Notes under the pieces: model-generated
Databases searched by the model: none
The model's input: the letters and a program-made list of their open reading frames with translations, nothing else
Told to the model about the DNA's origin: nothing
Program-made: the position numbers and the translations under genes
Shown: positions 6,578-9,200 of the stretch, one piece after another
How positions within the stretch are numbered: the first letter of the stretch is position 1
Layout: the number at the start of each line of letters is the position of its first letter
Assembly: GCA_017398105.1 (NCBI GenBank)
Contig: JAFQHF010000114.1
Span: 1-9,200 of the forward strand
DNA: 9,200 bases
Origin: Oscillospiraceae bacterium
GTDB lineage: Bacteria; Bacillota_A; Clostridia; Oscillospirales; Oscillospiraceae
Reading direction: 5' to 3'

Positions 6578-6723
6578 ATAAAACGCTGTTAAAGCGTTTT
6601 ATTGGGCCGCTAGCAAAGCGGCCAGCGGCATTGCCGCTAAAAACGAAGTCAATACATTTCTGATCGCCGTCAGGCGATGTGCCGCATTGCGGCACAATAA
6701 AATGATTCCATCATTTTATTGTG
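6578..6723. repeat. Array of six consecutive hairpins in the galK-galT spacer
   Basis: Six inverted repeats lie almost end to end. (1) ATAAAACGCT/AGCGTTTTAT, 6578-6587 with 6593-6602. (2) GGCCGCT/AGCGGCC, 6605-6611 with 6617-6623. (3) AGCGGC/GCCGCT, 6624-6629 with 6633-6638. (4) ATCGCC/GGCGAT, 6663-6668 with 6673-6678. (5) GTGCCGC/GCGGCAC, 6679-6685 with 6689-6695. (6) CACAATAAAATGA/TCATTTTATTGTG, 6693-6705 with 6711-6723. Loops are 3 to 5 bases. Stems 5 and 6 share CAC, so they compete. The two outermost stems share ATAAAA...TTTTAT arms, so the array has matching AT-rich ends around GC-rich hairpins. None is followed by a clear T run, so these are not ordinary terminators. A REP/MITE-like intergenic element or a regulatory leader of galT are the two readings. 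Confidence 0.7.
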
Positions 6724-6730
6724 AAATTGT

Positions 6731-6736
6731 ATTATA
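6731..6736 (-). promoter_or_regulatory. Possible -10 box of an internal promoter for galT-galE-yitT
   Basis: A perfect TATAAT lies on the minus strand at 6736-6731, about 185 bases upstream of the galT start. The position 17 bases upstream holds CAACTC, which is not a -35 consensus, and there is no TG extension. If used, transcription would start about 6724, right at hairpin 6, and the whole hairpin array would be 5' untranslated leader. Alternatively galT is simply read through from galK. Confidence 0.35.
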
Positions 6737-6747
6737 CTAAGGGTTGG

Positions 6748-6786
6748 CCGGACGAGTTGGAGTAGTCATCCTCCAACTCGTTCCGG
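6748..6786. other. Large 15-bp hairpin downstream of galK with loop-flank complementarity
   Basis: CCGGACGAGTTGGAG (6748-6762) pairs with CTCCAACTCGT-T-CCGG (6771-6786), giving 15 base pairs with one bulged base (6782) and an 8-base loop. No T run follows on either strand, so it is not a typical terminator. It starts 66 bases after the galK stop codon and could be a partial terminator, an mRNA processing or stabilising site that separates galK from galT levels, or part of a repeat element. The loop AGTCAT (6764-6769) is complementary to ATGACT (6788-6793) just outside the stem. Confidence 0.6.
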
Positions 6787-6852
6787 AATGACTGAGGATC
6801 GTGTTATTTATCTAGTGAAATTCAGATATGCTAAGTAGTTATATGCTCCGAA

Positions 6853-7986
6853 TTATTGGATTCGGATGCCGCCATCGTTACGGATATTCAGTACATGGCA
6901 TTTTCCTTCACCAAGTACATTTTCAATTCCCTCTTTGAACTTAGGAAGCAGATCGAAGGGCACAAAAGCCTGGACGGTTCCGGCAAAGCCGCCGCCATGG
7001 ACACGGTATGCGCCCTTACCCTGTAAGAGTGTATCGCACAGCGCCAGAGCCAGAGCCACTTCCTGTTTCATAATTGATCCGGAGGGATAGATGTTCTGCA
7101 GATACATCCAGGAACTATGACCGGACTGGCGGACGAGATGGAAGAATGCGTACAGGTCTTCGTTACGAAGGGCAGCAGCCTGAACCTTTACGCGCTTATT
7201 TTCCTGATAAACATGGATCGTCCGAAGAATTGCCCGGTCAGAAACATGGTTTCTCAGGTTCGGAAGGGCTGCAAGGAAGTCTTCTTCAGGGATCTGACGG
7301 AGCACTCTTTTGCCGAAAAAGTCACAGACCTCTTTTAATTCGTAGGGAATCGCAGCGTATTCATCCGTCAGGTCTGCGTGATCTGCGCCGCTGTCGATGA
7401 TGCACAGGGCGTAGCCAGCTTTGGCAAGGTCAAAATTGATTTTCTCAATGACAGGCTGCTCAGGATTCTCGAAGTCGATGTAAACCAGACCGCCAACGCT
7501 GGATGCCATCTGATCCATCAGGCCGCAGGGGTTGCCGAAGTAAACATTTTCTGCATACTGTCCAATTTGAGCAATCTCAACAGCGGTCAGCTTCTTGTCG
7601 AAGAACAGCTCATTCAGGATGGTACCGAACAGAACCTCAAAGGCTGCAGAGGAGCTGAGGCCGCTGCCGGGAAGGACTGTAGAATTTACCACCGCATCAA
7701 AACCTTCCAGCTTGGCACCTCTCTGGACAAAGCTGGAAACAACACCACGGATCAGCGCGGCGGTGGTGTTCTTTTCCTCCTCGTGGACGGACAGGTCATC
7801 CAGGTTAACTATAATGGTGGGATAACCTTCAGACTGGACCCAGATATTGTTGGTACCATTCAGCCGGACATCGGCCACGGTTTCCAGATTCACCGCGGCT
7901 GCGAGAACGCAGCCGCATTGGTGATCGGTATGGTTTCCACTGATTTCCGTTCTGCCAGGAGCGGAGAATACGTAGTGTTTTTCCAT
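6853..7986 (-). CDS. galK: Galactokinase
   Basis: GHMP-superfamily kinase that phosphorylates galactose at C1 with ATP in the cytoplasm, the entry step of the Leloir pathway. The 377 residues fit the family length. The N-terminal galactose-binding signature is present in a variant form, GRTEISGNHTDH (11-22), where many galactokinases have a GEHTDY-type motif. I believe this variant is common in Clostridia. The phosphate-binding GHMP motif LPGSGLSSSAA is at 105-115. CGLMDQMAS (154-162) carries the likely catalytic aspartate D158. The C-terminal glycine-rich motif HGGGFAGTVQA is at 330-340. The ATG at 7986 has AGGAAG (7995-8000) 8 bases upstream. It follows the symporter gene after 32 bases, clearly one operon. 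Confidence 0.95.
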   Translation of the reverse strand: MEKHYVFSAPGRTEISGNHTDHQCGCVLAAAVNLETVADVRLNGTNNIWVQSEGYPTIIVNLDDLSVHEEEKNTTAALIRGVVSSFVQRGAKLEGFDAVVNSTVLPGSGLSSSAAFEVLFGTILNELFFDKKLTAVEIAQIGQYAENVYFGNPCGLMDQMASSVGGLVYIDFENPEQPVIEKINFDLAKAGYALCIIDSGADHADLTDEYAAIPYELKEVCDFFGKRVLRQIPEEDFLAALPNLRNHVSDRAILRTIHVYQENKRVKVQAAALRNEDLYAFFHLVRQSGHSSWMYLQNIYPSGSIMKQEVALALALCDTLLQGKGAYRVHGGGFAGTVQAFVPFDLLPKFKEGIENVLGEGKCHVLNIRNDGGIRIQ

Positions 7987-8018
7987 AGGACTATCTTCCT
8001 TTTATGCGAGATTCTTTC

Positions 8019-9200
8019 TTATGCCTTACGGGAAGCCAGCAGAGCCTGGTTTGCCTTCTCAACATTCAGCTTGGTCAGCAGGAAGGTGACCAGTGCGCAG
8101 AAGATTGCGGGCAGCCACAGGTACATAACATTCAGCATGGTGATCACGGAGTCGGGCTGAACAGCGGCGCCGCCCTCAATGAAGCCAGCAGCAGCCAGCA
8201 GCCAGCCGGAGATTGCGGTACCCAGGCCGCCGCCGATCTTAACGCCCAGAGAGGTGCAGGAATACATGGTGCCGTCGATACGCTTGCCAGTGGTCAGATA
8301 GGTGTAGTCAGAAGCAGAAGCGATAACCGCATTCAGGTCGCCCTGCAAGGGGCACATACCCAGGGAAGCCACAGCGGTGAAGGCCAGCATCATGGGGACA
8401 CTGCCCATGTAAGCAGCCACGATAACCAGGATTCTTGCAACGGTAGCCAGAGCGTAACCGCTGTAGTTGATCTTGTACATACCGCCCAGCTTTGCAACGA
8501 TGGTGGGCACCAGCAGCAGGCCGATGATCATGGGGATGTTCAGTGCAGTGGCGAACTTGCCCATCAGGTTTGCATCTTTCAAAACATAGGTCATGTAGTA
8601 GGTACCAACACCGGTAAAGGCGGTGTACAGCTGAGTCAGCAGATAAACGCCCAGGATCAGCAGGTAGAACTTATTCTTGATCAGCAGGCTGGCAGCTTCA
8701 CGCAGGGTGTACTTTTCTGCAGGAGCGGAAGTGTCCTTCTTGGTTTCGTTCTCGTCCTCGGGCAGTTCCTTCAGGGACAGGACAGAGATGGTGTTGGAGA
8801 TGATACCGATGATGACATAGATCAGAGCGACGGTTCTCCATGCGGCGGCGTCATTGCCGAAGTGTGCAACAAGACCGAAGGTAACAGCCTGGATGATGGT
8901 GCTGGTGGTGAATGCGAAGACGAAGCGGAGGGAACCCAGCTGAACACGCTCGTTTTCATTCTTGGTAACCAGGGCGGTCAGTGCGGAGTAAGCGATATTG
9001 TTTGCGGTGTAGAAGCCTGCGTTCAGCATCACATAGAAGATGAAGAAGAAGGCGTACTGTGCGGTCTTGCCCCAGGAAGTGGGAATGGCGAAGATTGCGA
9101 ACAGGCAGACACCGCAGCCCAGGTAAGGCCACAGCATCCAGGGACGGGCCTTACCCATTTTGGTGTGGGTCTTATCGATCAGGGAGCCGAAAATCACATC
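8019..9200 (-). CDS. GPH-family (MFS_2) sugar:cation symporter, C-terminal 393 residues; 5' end outside window
   Basis: Cytoplasmic-membrane transporter of the glycoside-pentoside-hexuronide:cation symporter family (MelB/LacS relatives). The first visible residues, DVIFGSLIDKTHTKMGKARPW, fit the family's conserved loop between transmembrane helices 2 and 3 (D-x3-G-x3-D, then GKxRPW). About 50-60 N-terminal residues are therefore missing beyond the window edge; an internal GTG at 9197 is not the start. About ten hydrophobic segments follow, split by a charged central loop (EDENETKKD, near residue 150). Near the C-terminus, TGKRIDGTMYS and VKIGGG match the family's conserved region before helix 11. 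No PTS IIA domain is fused at the C-terminus, unlike LacS. The position directly before galK makes galactose or a galactoside the likely substrate, by inference only. Confidence 0.9.
   Translation of the reverse strand, partial: DVIFGSLIDKTHTKMGKARPWMLWPYLGCGVCLFAIFAIPTSWGKTAQYAFFFIFYVMLNAGFYTANNIAYSALTALVTKNENERVQLGSLRFVFAFTTSTIIQAVTFGLVAHFGNDAAAWRTVALIYVIIGIISNTISVLSLKELPEDENETKKDTSAPAEKYTLREAASLLIKNKFYLLILGVYLLTQLYTAFTGVGTYYMTYVLKDANLMGKFATALNIPMIIGLLLVPTIVAKLGGMYKINYSGYALATVARILVIVAAYMGSVPMMLAFTAVASLGMCPLQGDLNAVIASASDYTYLTTGKRIDGTMYSCTSLGVKIGGGLGTAISGWLLAAAGFIEGGAAVQPDSVITMLNVMYLWLPAIFCALVTFLLTKLNVEKANQALLASRKA

Noticed and set aside
5243..6592. 449-codon open frame on the plus strand opposite galT
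   Set aside because: It lies antisense to a gene with all family 2 GalT motifs, shows no recognisable domain and has no good ribosome binding site; it results from codon bias.
6578..6723. CRISPR array
   Set aside because: The units are different palindromes without constant repeat sequence or uniform spacers.
7378..8160. 260-codon plus-strand open frame across galK and the symporter end
   Set aside because: Antisense to two well-supported genes and spans their junction; no motif recognised.

Overview
The window looks like a chromosomal segment from a Gram-positive anaerobe of the class Clostridia, probably the Ruminococcaceae/Oscillospiraceae. This rests on a long family 2 GalT, a clostridial-type galactokinase motif, an inorganic pyrophosphatase with inserted CBS and DRTGG domains, a YitT protein, strong AGGAGG-type ribosome binding sites, and AT-rich spacers between genes of moderate GC. 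The genus cannot be fixed from the sequence. All supported genes lie on the minus strand, so transcription runs from high to low coordinates.

Layout in transcription order. (1) 9200-3172: the 3' part of a GPH-family sugar:cation symporter, galK, a 305-base spacer packed with hairpins, galT, galE and a yitT-family membrane protein gene, closed by a strong terminator at 3072-3096. (2) 3071-2129: an AT-rich stretch with one doubtful 58-codon frame, then two tandem small genes (41 and 35 aa) that look like paralogues, each with a near-perfect ribosome binding site. A compact fold and a terminator-like hairpin follow. (3) 2096-364: promoter and gene of the CBS/DRTGG manganese-dependent pyrophosphatase. 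(4) 357-1: promoter, leader and first 55 codons of gapA.

The symporter, GalK, GalT and GalE make a Leloir pathway unit: uptake of galactose or a galactoside, phosphorylation, uridylyl transfer, and regeneration of UDP-glucose. The pyrophosphatase and GAPDH genes downstream are central-metabolism genes. Their promoters share a block-conserved layout, with 28 of 29 bases identical at fixed spacing.

The observations most worth following are the paired small genes at 2281-2519, the shared gapA/pyrophosphatase promoter architecture, and the array of six back-to-back hairpins at 6578-6723, next to a possible internal promoter, in the galK-galT gap. I found no CRISPR array, transposase, tRNA or rRNA.
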